A stretch of DNA of 64,000 nt from Ipomoea triloba (GCF_003576645.1 NC_044916.1:30773599-30837598), one strand, 5' to 3'. Positions 36,766 to 48,256 are shown, numbered from the stretch's first letter. Translations and numbers: made by a program. The notes: generated by a model from the sequence alone, not told the origin.

Positions 36766-37450
36766 ATATTCGACTTCATTCTAAAATAATATTTTAACTT
36801 TATAATTGTTATTAAATTTATTATCTTCTTTACTTTCAAAACAAAATTTACTACAGTAGTAATTAAAGTCATTATGTTTTAATTTCGCGATTTTTTTTAA
36901 TTCCAGACTATTGTATACTATTTTTTTTTTAACTTTTCAAACATATTTATTATACAAAAAAAATATGGGATCAAAACTATTTTAAATCAAGTAATTTAAA
37001 AAAACATTAAAATACAGTTTGATTCCAAGAATCTTTAAACATCTTAATGATTTTTAAAATTATTTACACTTTTTCCCGTATTTATTTAGATAGTAATGAA
37101 ATTAAATATCGAGAAATATATTATTCATACTTTTACACTTATCTTATCATTGAACAAATATACACTAAAAATATGATAATTATTTATTGTTTATAATTTA
37201 ACCTCTAATTTTATTATTTAAATATCTAATACAAAAATTTCATCCGTGCATCGCACGGGTAAAATACTAGTTTATATAATATTGATGGTGCTGATAAATT
37301 CAATATGATAACATTTTATAGTTTTGACTTTGATCTTTATTTTTACTAACTTCATTCTTTAATTTATTTTATGTTAGGAGATTGGAAAAGAAAGAAGCCT
37401 AATTAAGTAAAAAATGAAGGAAAAAATAGAAAGTCATGAGAATAATGTGG

Positions 37451-37458
37451 GAATATCC
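37451..37458 (+). promoter_or_regulatory. P1BS-like motif, RNase gene 1
   Basis: GAATATCC fits GNATATNC, the binding site of PHR1-type regulators of phosphate starvation. It lies 114 bases upstream of the TATA box, in the context ATGTGGGAATATCC. The same context occurs before RNase gene 2, although most flanking sequence has diverged. Confidence 0.5.
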
Positions 37459-37571
37459 CCAAATCCCAATATTAATCGTAATTATGACATTATTACCATT
37501 TAGTACTAATCCTTTGCTGGCCGCAGGTTGTCTTTATTACCATTTATCATTAAAACCTATGAATTTAAGCC

Positions 37572-37579
37572 TATAAATA
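37572..37579 (+). promoter_or_regulatory. TATA box, RNase gene 1
   Basis: TATAAATA in AAGCCTATAAATACATACCC, 48 bases before the ATG at 37627. RNase gene 2 has TTTAGCCTATAAATACATCC in the corresponding place. Confidence 0.75.
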
Positions 37580-37626
37580 CATACCCAACACCAGTGCAGC
37601 ACTATAGATGTCAAAAAAGTGCAACA

Positions 37627-39003
37627 ATGACAATCAAATTTCAGAGCTCAGCCTTGATTAAATTCTTGTTGGTTGCACAATGTGTATCAGTTCTCTGTGT
37701 TGCTCAAGATTTCGATTTCTTCTACTTTGTGCAACAGGTATGTGAATCGGTCGGTAGATAAGTGGTACTCGTGAATGAACTGATATCATCATCACGAGTA
37801 AATCGAATAAAATCTTGATAGATTTGCTATATGTAATGTTTGATTTTGGATGCAGTGGCCAGGATCCTACTGTGACACTAAAAAGAGCTGTTGTTACCCA
37901 AAATCAGGGAAGCCTGACTCGGATTTTGGCATTCATGGACTGTGGCCTAACTACAAAGACGGCAATTATCCGTCAAACTGTGATCCCAACAATCCTTTTG
38001 ATGAATCTAAGGTTTCCAATTCCTTAAAAATCTTTTTAAGTTTAGCAGTTTTTAAGATTCGAATTGTGGGTATATATCCAACTCCTTCGTTCTAAATTTG
38101 CAGATCTCAGACTTGGTCAGTAGAATGCAACAAGACTGGCCTACCCTTGCTTGCCCAAGTGGCGATGGCACAGAATTCTGGTCACATGAATGGGAAAAAC
38201 ATGGTACTTGTTCTGAGTCAGTTCTTGAGCAACATTCCTATTTCCAGACCACATTAGACCTCAAGAACAACACCAACCTCCTCCAAGCTCTTCAGGATGC
38301 AGGTAATTGCCTGCCCACCAAAATTCCCTTTTTCAACCACCTTGTAATCCAATTATATATATAGATTATGATGATGAACCGCACAGGTAGTTCAATTAGT
38401 TCTTGGATGGTAAATCCTTGGTCGTCAAGGATAAAGGGTTGAGCCCTAGCCAATGTATGAGCTTCACCCTGTTATGGGGTGGCTCCTTGTGAGCACTGAT
38501 CTTCTCATTTAATGGGCCACTGAATTACAGTGATTTATCTGGGGTGGGACCCTTGGCACTTCAATTAATTTTTGGGTGACAGAGTTTGGGTAAAGACAAA
38601 TAAAGGATCAAGTAGGTGGCTTGAGTTTCATCCTCTTGTAAGCACCAAGCCGAGTTATTGTGATTTACCACTGTGTATTAATTCTGTTGGGTCGGAGTGT
38701 GGGTGCGATTTTGGTTTTTATGGGCAAGGTAGATTATGGTGATGAGATGTGATGAATCTTATAAAATAAAATATTACAGGAATCAACCCGGATGGAAATT
38801 CATACAGTTTAGGGAGCATAAAAGATGCGATTAAAAGCGCGATTAATTACACTCCATGGATAGAATGCAATAACGATGCAGATGGGAACAGCCAGCTGTA
38901 CCAGGTTTATCTGTGCGTGGATTCTTCGGCTTCTGGGTTAATCGAGTGTCCAGTTTTCCCTCATGGAAAGTGTGCTTCCACCATCGAGTTCCCATCATTC
39001 TAG
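37627..39003 (+). CDS. S-like (T2 family) ribonuclease, paralogue 1
   Basis: Four exons: 37627-37737, 37856-38011, 38104-38302 and 38780-39003, coding for 229 residues. A signal peptide of about 25 residues ends near VLCVAQ; the mature start DFDFFYFVQQWPGSYC is typical of RNase LE-type proteins. Both active-site blocks are present: FGIHGLWPN in exon 2 and SHEWEKHGTCSE in exon 3, with catalytic His in each. Cysteines are in the family positions (SYC, SCCYP, SNC, LAC, GTC, ECN, LCV, ECP, KCA), fitting the conserved disulfides. The enzyme cleaves RNA through 2',3'-cyclic phosphates, outside the cell or in the vacuole, and family members help recover phosphate and act in senescence or wounding. 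Intron 3 is long because it contains a SINE. It lacks features that would mark it as a self-incompatibility S-RNase. Confidence 0.95.
38378..38729 (+). mobile_element. tRNA-derived SINE in RNase 1 intron 3
   Basis: Flanked by 16-base direct repeats TAGATTATGATGATGA (38362-38377) and TAGATTATGGTGATGA (38730-38745), identical at 15 positions. The head ACAGGTAGTTCAATTAGTTC resembles an A-box region and AAGGGTTGAGCCCTAG a B-box. Later repeats GTGATTTA and CTTGAGTTTCATCC suggest an internal dimer-like structure. The equivalent intron of RNase gene 2 is only 67 bases, so the insertion occurred after the two genes separated. Confidence 0.75.
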
Positions 39004-39417
39004 CCATGGAAACAGCGTTGTATATCTTGCCATTTTTATAGCTAGTACTGTACTGTACTGATTAGCCTTAATAAAAAGAACTGCATGCATGCATGGCAGC
39101 AGAGGATTTCAATAAACCTCGATCAGCTCATCTGTTGCGAGAGTGTGTGTGTGTATGATTATATTATGCCTATCTTCTTCATCAACAAATTGCAATTCTT
39201 TTTAAGTTGCGATTTATGGAGTGTTAATATTTTGATTATTTCCTGTGTTTCATTAATATTGATGGAGTGTTTGTTTCCAATTAATTTGCACACAAAATGT
39301 GTCACGTCAAATCAATGCCATCCATATTTATTATATTGTCCATTCATTTCCACACAAATTCACATCTTTCTAGATATGTCTAGCACAATACCTTCGTCAA
39401 GATAATATTTATGGAGT

Positions 39418-39478
<61 letters not shown>

Positions 39479-40119
39479 TTTAGATAATATTCTGAATTTC
39501 TTTTAACATATTCCAAAGTTGGTTTGGAACCTAATTCAAATAAAAGTCAACTTGATTTGACTTTGTATTTTTGCGTATTTTTTTTTGAAAACTATTTTTG
39601 CCTAATTAGTTTAACTGGCAACAAACATTTCATGTACTCCCAAACAAAAAAAAATGAATAAACATTATGACTCTCTATTAAATTGAGCAATCAAAACGTG
39701 TGAAATTATAGAGAGTATAAAATGTTAGTACATCTAAAAGCACTCTTAACCGATTTTTTTTTAATTTTTAATAAACGTATTTAGTTTTTATGGTTTTATT
39801 GGACTAGACCTATCATAAGTTGGGTTACGGATTAGATAATGAATGCAGGAAAATAAATAAAGGATGTGAGATTATCAATAGCCTTTACAAAGATATTTAG
39901 ACAATTTCATAATATCTTCGATCTGTTCCAACTAATAATTTACATACAAATATCGCCTCTCTATCTCTTTCTCTATCTCTCTTCGCTAAACATTTTCCTC
40001 CATCAATCATCATAGCCAGCAAGCTCAAATTGTGTTTCTTCTTCTCACTGTCAGCCATAGCCGCCCTCTCCTTCCAGAAAGAAAACGGAAACAAGATTCC
40101 AATCATATCGTTTCAATAA
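39004..40119. other. Intergenic DNA with TA repeat
   Basis: Contains the RNase 1 3' UTR, with AATAAA-like signals near 39069 and 39111, a TA dinucleotide run at about 39421-39474, and the PPR 5' region from about 39900. No further gene recognised. Confidence 0.5.
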
Positions 40120-41931
40120 ATGACGGCGGTTTCAGTTCCATCGATAACAGTTATGCCATTTCCCAACTCAGATTTTTGCACATCAAAAGACCCCAAACAT
40201 CCAGCTCACCCAATTCATCTTCTACCCAAATGCAATTCTCTGAAAGAGGTTATGCAAATTCAAGCCTATTCAATCAAAACCCACTTTCAAGATGACAGTT
40301 TTATCATCAACAAGCTCATAAGTTCCTGCACAGTTAGCCCCACACCGGCCTCCATGCATCATGCCCAACTCCTGTTCGACAGAATGCCTCACCCAGATAT
40401 TGTTCTCTTCAACTACATGGCCCGTGGCTATTCCCGCAGTGATACCCCATTACAGGCGCTAGTGCTGTTCTCAAGAATCATAAGTTCTGGGATTGGCCCG
40501 GATTTGTACACCTTCCCTTCCCTACTTAAGGCATGTGCCAATGCCCAAGCTTTGGTAGCAGGGAAGCAATTGCATTGCCTAGTGGTAAAATATGGGCTCA
40601 ACTACGATATGTATGTTTGCCCTGCACTAATGAATATGTACATTGAGTGTGGCAATGTGGAATCAGCCCGTTGGATATTTGATAGGATACTAGAACCCTG
40701 TGTGGTGACATATAATGCCATGATATTGGGTTATGTAAGAAGTAGTGAACCAACTCAGGCTTTGCTGTTGTTTCGCGAATTGCAGGAGAAGGAAATTGAG
40801 CCTACTGAGGTTACCATTCTAGGTGTTCTTTCTTCTTGTGCTTTACTTGGAGCACTGGAATTTGGTAAGTGGATACATGAGTATGTGAAGAAGAACGGTT
40901 TTGATCAATCTGTGAAGGTGAACACTTCACTTATTGATATGTATACAAAATGTGCGAGTTTGGAGGATGCGGTTTCCGTTTTCAGGAGCATGGATTATAG
41001 GGACACTCAAGCATGGTCAACAATGATAATGGGTTATGCTATTCATGGCCAGGTTCACAATGCAATATCCATGTTTGAAGAGATGCAAGAGGCTCAAGTT
41101 CAACCCGATGGACTTACATTTTTGGGTCTATTATATGCCTGCAACCATGCTGGAAAGGTTGAAGAGGGTTTCAGATTCTTCAATGTCATGAAAGAGAAGT
41201 GCAGGATTGTTCCAGGAATCAAGCACTATGGATGCATGTTGGATTTACTAGGTCGAGCTGGATGCTTAAATGATGCTTTCGAGTTTCTAAAAGAATTGCC
41301 AATCAAGCCCACGCCTTTGCTTTGGAGGACGTTGCTAGCTGCTTGCAACAGTCATGGTAATGTGAAACTGGGGAAGCTAGTACTCGAGCGAATCTTTGAA
41401 ATGGACGATTCTCAAAGTGGAGACTACGTGATCTTTGCTAACATGTGCGCACGAGCAGGGGAATGGGAAGACGCGATTCATATCAGAAAATTGATGAAAG
41501 AAAAAGGGGTGAGAAAGGTGCCTGGTTGTAGTTCAATTGAAGTCAACAATGTGGTGTATGAATTCTTTTCTGGAGATGGCTCACAAGTAGATTATAAAGA
41601 GCTTCACCGAGCAGTCGAAAAGTTAATGGTGAAACTGAAGGAAGTTGGATATACTCCTGACACTTCCTTAGTATTTCATCATGCCATGGAAGATGATGAG
41701 AAAGAAGCTACCCTGAGGTACCACAGTGAAAAATTGGCTGTAACTTTTGGACTCCTTAATACTCCTCCAGGAAAAACAATCCGAGTTGTTAAAAACCTTA
41801 GAATTTGTAGGGATTGCCATTCAGCTGTTAAGCTCATATCCCTGCTCTCTGAAAGGCATATTGTTGTCAGAGATGTGCAGAGGTTTCATCATTTCAGAGA
41901 TGGAAAATGTTCTTGTGGGGATTACTGGTAA
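40120..41931 (+). CDS. OTP85: PLS-DYW pentatricopeptide repeat protein, OTP85-like plastid editing factor
   Basis: Intronless, 603 residues, starting at ATG 40120. PPR repeats of the PLS type begin near residue 50 (DSFIINKLISSC; PDIVLFNYMARGYSR; PDLYTFPSLLKACANA; DMYVCPALMNMYIECGNVES and so on). E/E+ motifs follow (VPGCSSIEVNNVVYEFFSGD), then a complete DYW deaminase domain: YHSEKLA with the HxE zinc/catalytic motif, CRDCHSA, and the terminal CSCGDYW. The sequence reads like Arabidopsis At2g02980 (OTP85) throughout, including EVMQIQAY and LLNTPPGKTIRVVKNLR, and has the same length as I remember for it. OTP85 is needed for a C-to-U edit in plastid ndhD. The N-terminus would act as a plastid transit peptide. 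No internal stop or frameshift. Confidence 0.93.
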   Translation: MTAVSVPSITVMPFPNSDFCTSKDPKHPAHPIHLLPKCNSLKEVMQIQAYSIKTHFQDDSFIINKLISSCTVSPTPASMHHAQLLFDRMPHPDIVLFNYMARGYSRSDTPLQALVLFSRIISSGIGPDLYTFPSLLKACANAQALVAGKQLHCLVVKYGLNYDMYVCPALMNMYIECGNVESARWIFDRILEPCVVTYNAMILGYVRSSEPTQALLLFRELQEKEIEPTEVTILGVLSSCALLGALEFGKWIHEYVKKNGFDQSVKVNTSLIDMYTKCASLEDAVSVFRSMDYRDTQAWSTMIMGYAIHGQVHNAISMFEEMQEAQVQPDGLTFLGLLYACNHAGKVEEGFRFFNVMKEKCRIVPGIKHYGCMLDLLGRAGCLNDAFEFLKELPIKPTPLLWRTLLAACNSHGNVKLGKLVLERIFEMDDSQSGDYVIFANMCARAGEWEDAIHIRKLMKEKGVRKVPGCSSIEVNNVVYEFFSGDGSQVDYKELHRAVEKLMVKLKEVGYTPDTSLVFHHAMEDDEKEATLRYHSEKLAVTFGLLNTPPGKTIRVVKNLRICRDCHSAVKLISLLSERHIVVRDVQRFHHFRDGKCSCGDYW

Positions 41932-43485
41932 TAATTTGATCCAACAAAGGCATTCCAACATTGTCTTGTGCAGTTTCTCCTTGCTTATGAAAATTAAAGG
42001 TAATACTATTAACCTTTCAAATCTTTGCATCACATAGGAACCTGAACATTATTATGTGTTGTGGCAATGGAGTATCCTTGTAAATAATCAAAACTAGGAT
42101 CTTGTTGAAATCTAAGAATGATGTAAATAACCTTTGTATATGTATATTGTATAGTAAGGTGATTTTGTATTCAAGTAAATATGTACTAAGATGAAAATTA
42201 TATGGCAAAAACTTGTGGAAGACCGTCTTACGGATCTCAATCTGTAAGAAGGATCGGATTTTCTATTAATGATCAAAGATGTGACCCATTAATCAAATTG
42301 AAACTAACCGTGTCTTGGTATCAGGCTATTAGCGAGCCATAATTCATTTTCTCTTCAAAGAATTCCCTTCAACTCCCCATATTTATTTGAAATATTATTA
42401 TTTAATTATTTATTTGACATGAATGAATAGTTAAAAGGGAAATATCCAAATCCATAATTGTTGCAATGAAATACTGTTCTTCCTCCCCAAGTGATAAATG
42501 ATACGGAGTACATCACAAATCTTCATAAGACTACAACGACCCAAAAATATCTTGTTTGTTTATCATTATAAAGTGCATTAACATAAATATGGCACTAAGT
42601 ATTGATAATACAAAAGTGTGTGAACTATTAAAACGAGTTAATGTAGATTGTCCCACTACACTAGCGCTCTCGCACAATAATTCAATCAAAGACTATCCTA
42701 TCACATGAATATAATAGTTTCGGGTATAATGTTACAGTTTTTATTGCCCAATAACCAATTTGATCCTGAGGTAAGGAATAATTAATTACGTCAAATTATG
42801 CGGTTAATAGGGACAGAACTACACCTGTAATTCAAGTCAAATCATGAGGTTTTTAAATCAGTCGATGAGATACACACGAAATACATGACACACAAAAGTA
42901 CTTATAAGAAAATAAAACTAAATATTCCAAATTAAAATTACATATAAAATACACGCAGAAAGAATGCCAAAAAAAAGGTAAGAAAATAACAAATAACGCA
43001 AGGTACATAAACAAGCATTAAGAAAATGGAAAGAAATAAAAAATAATGCAGAAAATCATTTTACAACGTAAAAATAACACTTAGTTCTGTTTGACATGCC
43101 TAACTGAAAGTTTAAAGTTGAAAAACTAGTAGCTAATAAGCTAACTAATTAAAATTAAGATGTTTGATAAAATTAGATGTTGGAATAATAAGATGATACG
43201 TGTAAAAATACATAAAAGAACATTTTTATAAATTTATATATTAAAAAAAAAGGAGCTTGATTACTTTGGATGGTTACAATTTTACAACGCAAGGGTGATG
43301 AGTGTTGCTTTGTCTCCCACCTTAATAAGCACAAACGATAAATAATTTAACACATGACTAAATTATGTAAATTATCAAAATAGAAGACTAAATTAAACAC
43401 AAAAGTCATTTACAACTAAAAAAAAATTGAGTAAAACCACTTTTATGCCTTTAAAAATTGGTTAGGAAGATTTTTATTTTTTAAA
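41932..43485. other. Intergenic DNA
   Basis: A fragment of the GAGACCGTCTCAC inverted-repeat family lies near 42208-42300 (AAAACTTGTGGAAGACCGTC). Low-complexity AT-rich DNA follows. No gene recognised. Confidence 0.5.
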
Positions 43486-43499
43486 AAATAAACCCTCTC

Positions 43500-43519
43500 A
43501 ACGGATTAATTTATCCGTT
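43500..43519. promoter_or_regulatory. Inverted pair of MSA-like elements of the cyclin B1 relic
   Basis: CTCAACGGATTA and, 10 bases on, the inverse ATCCGTTGAG give two AACGG cores facing each other (43500-43504 and 43515-43519). AACGG is the core of the mitosis-specific activator element bound by three-repeat MYBs in B-type cyclin promoters. It lies 249 bases before the relic ATG at 43768, as expected for a captured cyclin promoter. Confidence 0.55.
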
Positions 43520-43767
43520 GAGAGAGTCGGCGCATGTATCTCCCCGACTGGCTCCTCTTCATTATATCACCGCCTCACTCCCTCGCAGCCAAGCCCACCC
43601 TCACCCTCACCCTCGCCCCCTATCGCTACCGCTCCATCTCAACTCTTCTAATCGGGCTTGTTCCTTTGTTTCTAGATATAGAGAAAGATCTCAGAGAGTT
43701 GGAAGGGGAAAGACGGCGAGATGCCCAGAAAGAAAAATATTTCATTTTCCGATGCATATTTGAAAGA

Positions 43768-45350
43768 ATGGCTTCAAGTCCCGTGGTTCAACATCATAAT
43801 AGAGGAGGTAATCATATATCTGATTACTAATATGATTCTTTAATTAATCCGTTGATTTTCTTGATTTTCTTGATTTTCCGATTTTTGGACTCGTTTAATC
43901 TAATCCAGGGCTGGGGAGTTGTGTTCTTGACTGCTCATGAACTGTTTGATTTATTTAGCACTGGTCTCTTGATTGGGATTTTTCAATCTTTCTTTTCATG
44001 AATTACTAATGTGTGTCTGAGTTATGTATGAAAACTAAGATTGTTTTTTTTTTTTTTTTGAAAACGAAAACTAAGATTGTTAGAAGTCAAATTTTATGCA
44101 AAATTTATTTGATTTGGAGTAATTAAGATAAAATTCACAACAGATTCTTGTCCTTGTAGATTATAAACATTCTGTGTAAAAAAGCCTTTTTTGGGGTGTT
44201 TGTTACCTAATGGGATGCGTTTCTTTCAATTTTTCTGATTTGATGTATGAAAACAAGGAGTGTTAAAAGCCAATTATTCTGTAAATTTATTTGATTTTGA
44301 GTAATTTATAGATCAGAACAGAAATATTCTTTGTTAAAAAGTAAGATTTTTTGGGTGTTTGTTACTCGTGATGGAATGCATTTCTTTTGATTTTTGTAAG
44401 TGTTTCTGATTTGATGTATGAAAAAGAGTCTTTCAATTTACTTGATGGAGTAATTAAGATGAAATTTTACAACAGACATTTGTCTTTGCAGATCAGAAAT
44501 ATTAATTTTTGGGTGTTTTCTTGCCTAACGTAAATGAATTGCAGATTTGCGGTTGAGGGAGTCGTTGCTGGGGGAATAAAGTAAAAGAACATGGCGGCAG
44601 AGGGAAGGAACCGCCTTGTACTTGGGGATATTGGCAATATGGTTACCCTTCGAGGGGCTGAAGGCAAGCAGCAGCTTCCTCAGGGGTCTTGCCCCTCACA
44701 AGGGGTTTTTGTGCACAACTACTGGCTAATGCACAAGCTGCAGCAGCTGACAAGAACAGGGTTGGCAGCTATAATTTCCCTATTCAATATTGTTAAATGA
44801 TGCTTAGGACCCATTATTAATTATTGTATGCCATCATGCTTTGTTGCTGTAAATCTGAAGTTCTAAAGAACTTGTCCCTTGCCTTAATCTCTTGATTTGC
44901 TGCAGAAATGTATTGGCGCTGTTAATGTGGATGGAGTTGCTGCTGCAAATGGAGGTGCCTAGAAAGCCTCCTCCTCAGAAGAGAGCTACTGTGAAGCCAA
45001 TCAAGCCTGAAGCTGTGAAGCCAATTGACACTAAAGAAGAGGTGAAGGAAAAGAACAGCCTCCACAGAAAGGCAGCAGCTGAAGATTCATTCTCTGTTGA
45101 CCTCATCTCTGGGAATGAATGGAAGTCTTTTGTTTCTGTTGATTGAATAATTGGAGTTTTCAAAGTCTTTTCTTTCTGTTGATTGAATAATTGGTTTGGA
45201 CTTTTATTGTTTTGGCATAGGCTGCTTGTGGACTGAACATTAAATTACCAATGGAGAAGATTGACGGTATTGATGCTGGAGATGTGTACAATGAGTTGGC
45301 AGTTTTGGAGTATGCAGAAGACATTTAGAAGTTCTACAATGAAGCTGAGG
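43768..45350 (+). pseudogene. B1-type cyclin pseudogene, 5' part
   Basis: Only the 5' half of a cyclin B gene with introns. Exon 1 (43768-43807) reads MASSPVVQHHNRG. Exon 2 (44545 to about 44765) reads GNxKN-type sequence with a stop, then MAAEGRNRLVLGDIGNMVTL, followed by a frameshift before AQLLANAQAAAADKN. Exon 3 (about 44906-45105) has CIGAVNVDGVAAANGGA then a stop, and VKPIDTKEEVKEKN in another frame. Exon 4 (about 45221-45350) has ACGLN, then DAGDVYNELAVLEYAEDI and a stop. The cyclin box is absent. Intact cyclin B drives entry into mitosis by binding CDKs; this copy cannot. Retained introns show duplication at DNA level. Further cyclin pieces lie at 48129, 50290 and 55635. Confidence 0.85.
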
Positions 45351-45512
45351 TAAATCACCTTCTGTGATTTAGGGGCTGTTTACTAAAATGGAAAAAAAAT
45401 GGAGTATTTAGAGGTCTACAAGGCTGCTTGGTGACTCACTTCTTCCCTGCTTTTTATTCCTCTTCTTCTGATTATTATTTTAATTCTTATTGCCTATTCG
45501 CCTCTTCTTCTG

Positions 45513-45556
<44 letters not shown>

Positions 45557-45609
45557 CTTCTTTTTTTTTTTTATTACTATTATTATTATTATTATTTTTT
45601 TGAAACAAA

Positions 45610-45647
<38 letters not shown>

Positions 45648-45850
45648 CTTCTTTTTTTTTTTACTATTATTATTATTATTTTTATCATTATTATCTTTAT
45701 TATTATTATTATTATTATCTTCTGTTTATTATTATTATTTTTTATTATTATTATCTTCTTTTTTTATTACTATTATTATTATTATCATTATTATCTATTT
45801 TATTATTATTATTATCATCATTATTATTATTATCTTTATTATTATTATTA

Positions 45851-45890
<40 letters not shown>

Positions 45891-45893
45891 TAC
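45513..45893. repeat. Compound TTA microsatellite
   Basis: About 380 bases made mostly of TTA repeats with interruptions by T runs, TCTTC and ATC. Long frames of Leu, Tyr or Ile on both strands are products of the repeat. It separates the cyclin relic from the KAS II relic. A TA run follows at 45990-46023. Confidence 0.95.
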
Positions 45894-45983
45894 TACTACT
45901 TATTTTCAGTTTTCTTTTTGTTTTCTTTTTTGAGTTACTTTTTTCAAGTGTTCTTAATTTTTTTTCCACATTATTCTCTTCAC

Positions 45984-46029
<46 letters not shown>

Positions 46030-46318
46030 TATCCTCTCCTTTCCTTTCATTCTCCAAATTTTCTTCGTCTTTTTATTACTCTTCCCCTTCCTTCTACTTC
46101 CTACAACATGAAATTTACTTATAATTTTGATGTGGTTAAAATGATGAATATATCTTTTGAATTGAACTTTATGTTGTTTAATGCTTTAAGAATTTCAGGA
46201 TATGATGTTGTGTGGTGGATCTGATTCAGTAATTATACCAACTGGTATTATATCTTTTATAATTATATACATTGACTAGCTATTTGTGGTTGTCACATAT
46301 TGAATGTCTTTGTTGCAG

Positions 46319-46991
46319 GAGTGGGTGGATTTATTGCTTCCAGGGCACTTTCTCAGAGAAACAATGATCCTACTAGAGCTTCACGACCTTGGGATAGTGT
46401 AATGTCATTTTTTTTTTCATTTGCATCTTCACAGTTTGATTAGAATTGCTTGCATCTGCTGATATTGCTATTGACAGGACCGCGATGGGTTTGTCATGGG
46501 TGAAGGAGCTGGAGTTCTGCTTCTGGAAGAACTTGAGCATGCGAAGGTAACTCTCACATGTACTTCCCAAGTCTAGTTGTTTCATTCAATTCCTTATCAT
46601 CCCATGCAACCCGAATTTTCTTTGTTTGAGTGACCAGAAAAGAGGTGCAACAATCTATGCTGAATTTCTCAGTGGAAGAACCCCACCCTGAAGGTTATTC
46701 TTTCCGCTATTGGAAATGATTTTAAACCCACTGATTTTTTTAATCTCCTCATGACCTACCCTAACTTCGACTGGTTGTCAATTGTCATTGTCCTATTAGT
46801 TAAGCTGTTTTACTACTGTCTGTATCTTTGCTGGAACTTAGGTCACTCAATCAGAAAAATCAGTTTTCTTTTGTTTATTGTTTGTAGTTGAACACGCCTT
46901 TATAAAAAAAGTGCAGTAACTGGTGTTGTCCTATGCATAGAGAGGGCAATAGCTAATTCTGGGGTATGCAGGGATGATGTTAACTATATAA
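46319..46991 (+). pseudogene. beta-ketoacyl-ACP synthase II (KAS II) pseudogene fragment
   Basis: Internal exons of a plastid KAS II gene. 46319-46398 reads VGGFIASRALSQRNNDPTRA then SRPWDS; 46478-46546 reads [20 protein letters not shown] then HAK; 46638 to about 46697 reads KRGATIYAEFLSG and, after a deletion and frameshift, EPHPEG. About 46918-46990 reads TGVVLCIERAIANSGVCRDD then [24 protein letters not shown] points to KAS II rather than KAS I. Splice sites of the first two exons are intact. The N-terminal domain with the catalytic Cys and the C-terminal His motifs are missing. KAS II normally elongates 16:0-ACP in fatty acid synthesis. The segment GTGCAGTAACTGGTGTTGTC is repeated about 80 bases later, a local duplication. 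Confidence 0.85.
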
Positions 46992-47154
46992 AGTGCAGTA
47001 ACTGGTGTTGTCCTATCAAAACTCTTTTCTCTTTTCTTCTTTGCAATTAACTGTGTAGTGTCCAAGACATAAGCTAGCAAGTACAAGTTCTTCTCCCTCA
47101 AGTAAACATGATTCATTTAAATATCTGCAACTTTCTATTTTCATATCAGGATTA

Positions 47155-47440
47155 CATTGGTTTTAAGTCAACCTTGGGCTTTTGTGCCATGGATGGAAAA
47201 GCTTAGCATAGAGGAACAGCAAAGCTTTTTTTATGGCAGGTACATATTAATGGTTTCCTGATCATATTTTTGTCAAACCACCCCCAAATTGACTCATGGG
47301 GACTACCCTGTTGGTTACCCACCTGCCGGTCATGAAAAAAATCATCAGGAAGTACCCACCTGCCGGTCATGAAAAAAATCATCAGGAAGTTCTTTCCTAA
47401 AGAGAATGGGCCAATAACAAATTATGATCCATCCATTAAG
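47155..47440 (+). pseudogene. Unidentified coding-like fragment X, copy 1
   Basis: Follows an AG acceptor-like site. One frame reads QPWAFVPWMEKLSIEEQQSF then FYGR, which looks like protein, but I do not recognise it; another frame stops soon. A tandem duplication of about 33 bases (CCCACCTGCCGGTCATGAAA...) occurs at about 47319 and 47352. The same segment returns at 48607. It may be an exon of a fourth captured gene. Confidence 0.45.
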
Positions 47441-48128
47441 CAATTCTCCTGTCGTTAAAAAATTAACATTGTAAAAACAGAGTCCAGCACAAACATACTA
47501 CCTGTAATGAGACAGTCTTTGGATTGTTTTTGTTCTTGACCTTTGAGTATCTCGATTTAAGAAAAAAAAACATGGAAAGGTATGACTGGCCTAATAGTAG
47601 TCTAGTATTACATACATTTGAACTAATGGTTTGTCTCCTAGGTAATAAGGCTTTGGTTAGTAAATAATTGATGGCATGATAATGTTGCTTCTTTTTTCAG
47701 GAAGGACATCGTGCCGAGATCTCTTTTATGCTCCCTGGGTTCATGATCTCTTTATGGAAAGAGTACAGGGTAATGGGCAATGCTCTTTATTTTGTCCAAA
47801 TGAGGCACCAGGATTGGCAGATTGCTGCGGTGAAGAATTTGAGGAACTTTATACAGAATATGAAAGAAAGGTAATTGTCACACTGTTCAAACACACTGAA
47901 CTGTTCTTGATACTTGGTTCTAAGGCTTTTTATGGACTCAGGGCAAGGCAAAGAAAGTTGTACATTCACAAAATCTCTGGTTTGAAATCTTGAAGTCTCA
48001 GATAGAAACTGGTACTCCCTACATGCTATATAAGGTTAGTTTTTTACTCTTTATATGCTAAAGACTTGATCTGATTCTTCATTTGCATTCTAGTTTTTTG
48101 TTAACCTTGTTTTCAATGTTCTTGCATA

Positions 48129-48256
48129 GGCTGCTTGTGGTCTGAACATTATATACCAAAGGAGAAGATTGAAGATATTGATGCTGGAGATGTATACAAT
48201 GAGTTGGCAGTTGTGGAGTATGCAGAAGACATTTACAAGTTCACAAGGAAGTTGAG
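48129..48256 (+). pseudogene. Second copy of cyclin B1 exon 4 inside the R1 relic
   Basis: Reads ACGLN..., then DIDAGDVYNELAVVEYAEDI, then YKF, matching 45221-45350. Here the stop found in the first copy is absent, but a deletion after GLNI breaks the frame. It begins within an R1 intron, right after TTTTCAATGTTCT, a sequence that resumes uninterrupted R1 intron at 49065. Confidence 0.8.

Larger units (their letters stand above)
30673..37270 (+). mobile_element. Helitron with RPA-like and PIF1 helicase genes
   Basis: The 5' end TCTATATATATATAATAACA follows an A (30672). The 3' end is a 6-bp stem hairpin CCGTGC-ATC-GCACGG (37244-37258) followed 8 bases later by CTAG (37267-37270) and then T. 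Insertion between A and T, a 5' TC, a 3' hairpin and CTRR define Helitrons. Inside are an RPA-like gene and the helicase half of RepHel, both plus strand. No HUH replication-initiator domain was seen; it may be deleted or hidden by the assembly gaps at 32975-33022 and 33787. The 5' region has a local duplication (30838 and 31108 blocks sharing TTTTAAGTAATAAAATTTGT). Confidence 0.85.

Noticed and set aside
37627..39003. Self-incompatibility S-RNase
   Set aside because: The four-exon structure and RNase LE-type sequence (DFFYFVQQWPGSYC, SCCYP) fit S-like RNases. A second similar copy is present and no F-box genes flank it.
43534..43830. Frame MYLPDWLLFIISPPHSL... as a new protein
   Set aside because: It spans the cyclin promoter and 5' leader and starts well before the cyclin ATG at 43768; it is leader sequence read through.
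45428..46111. Long Leu/Tyr-rich frame of 227 codons
   Set aside because: It is produced by a TTA microsatellite read in successive frames; there is no family resemblance and Tyr or Leu runs fill it.
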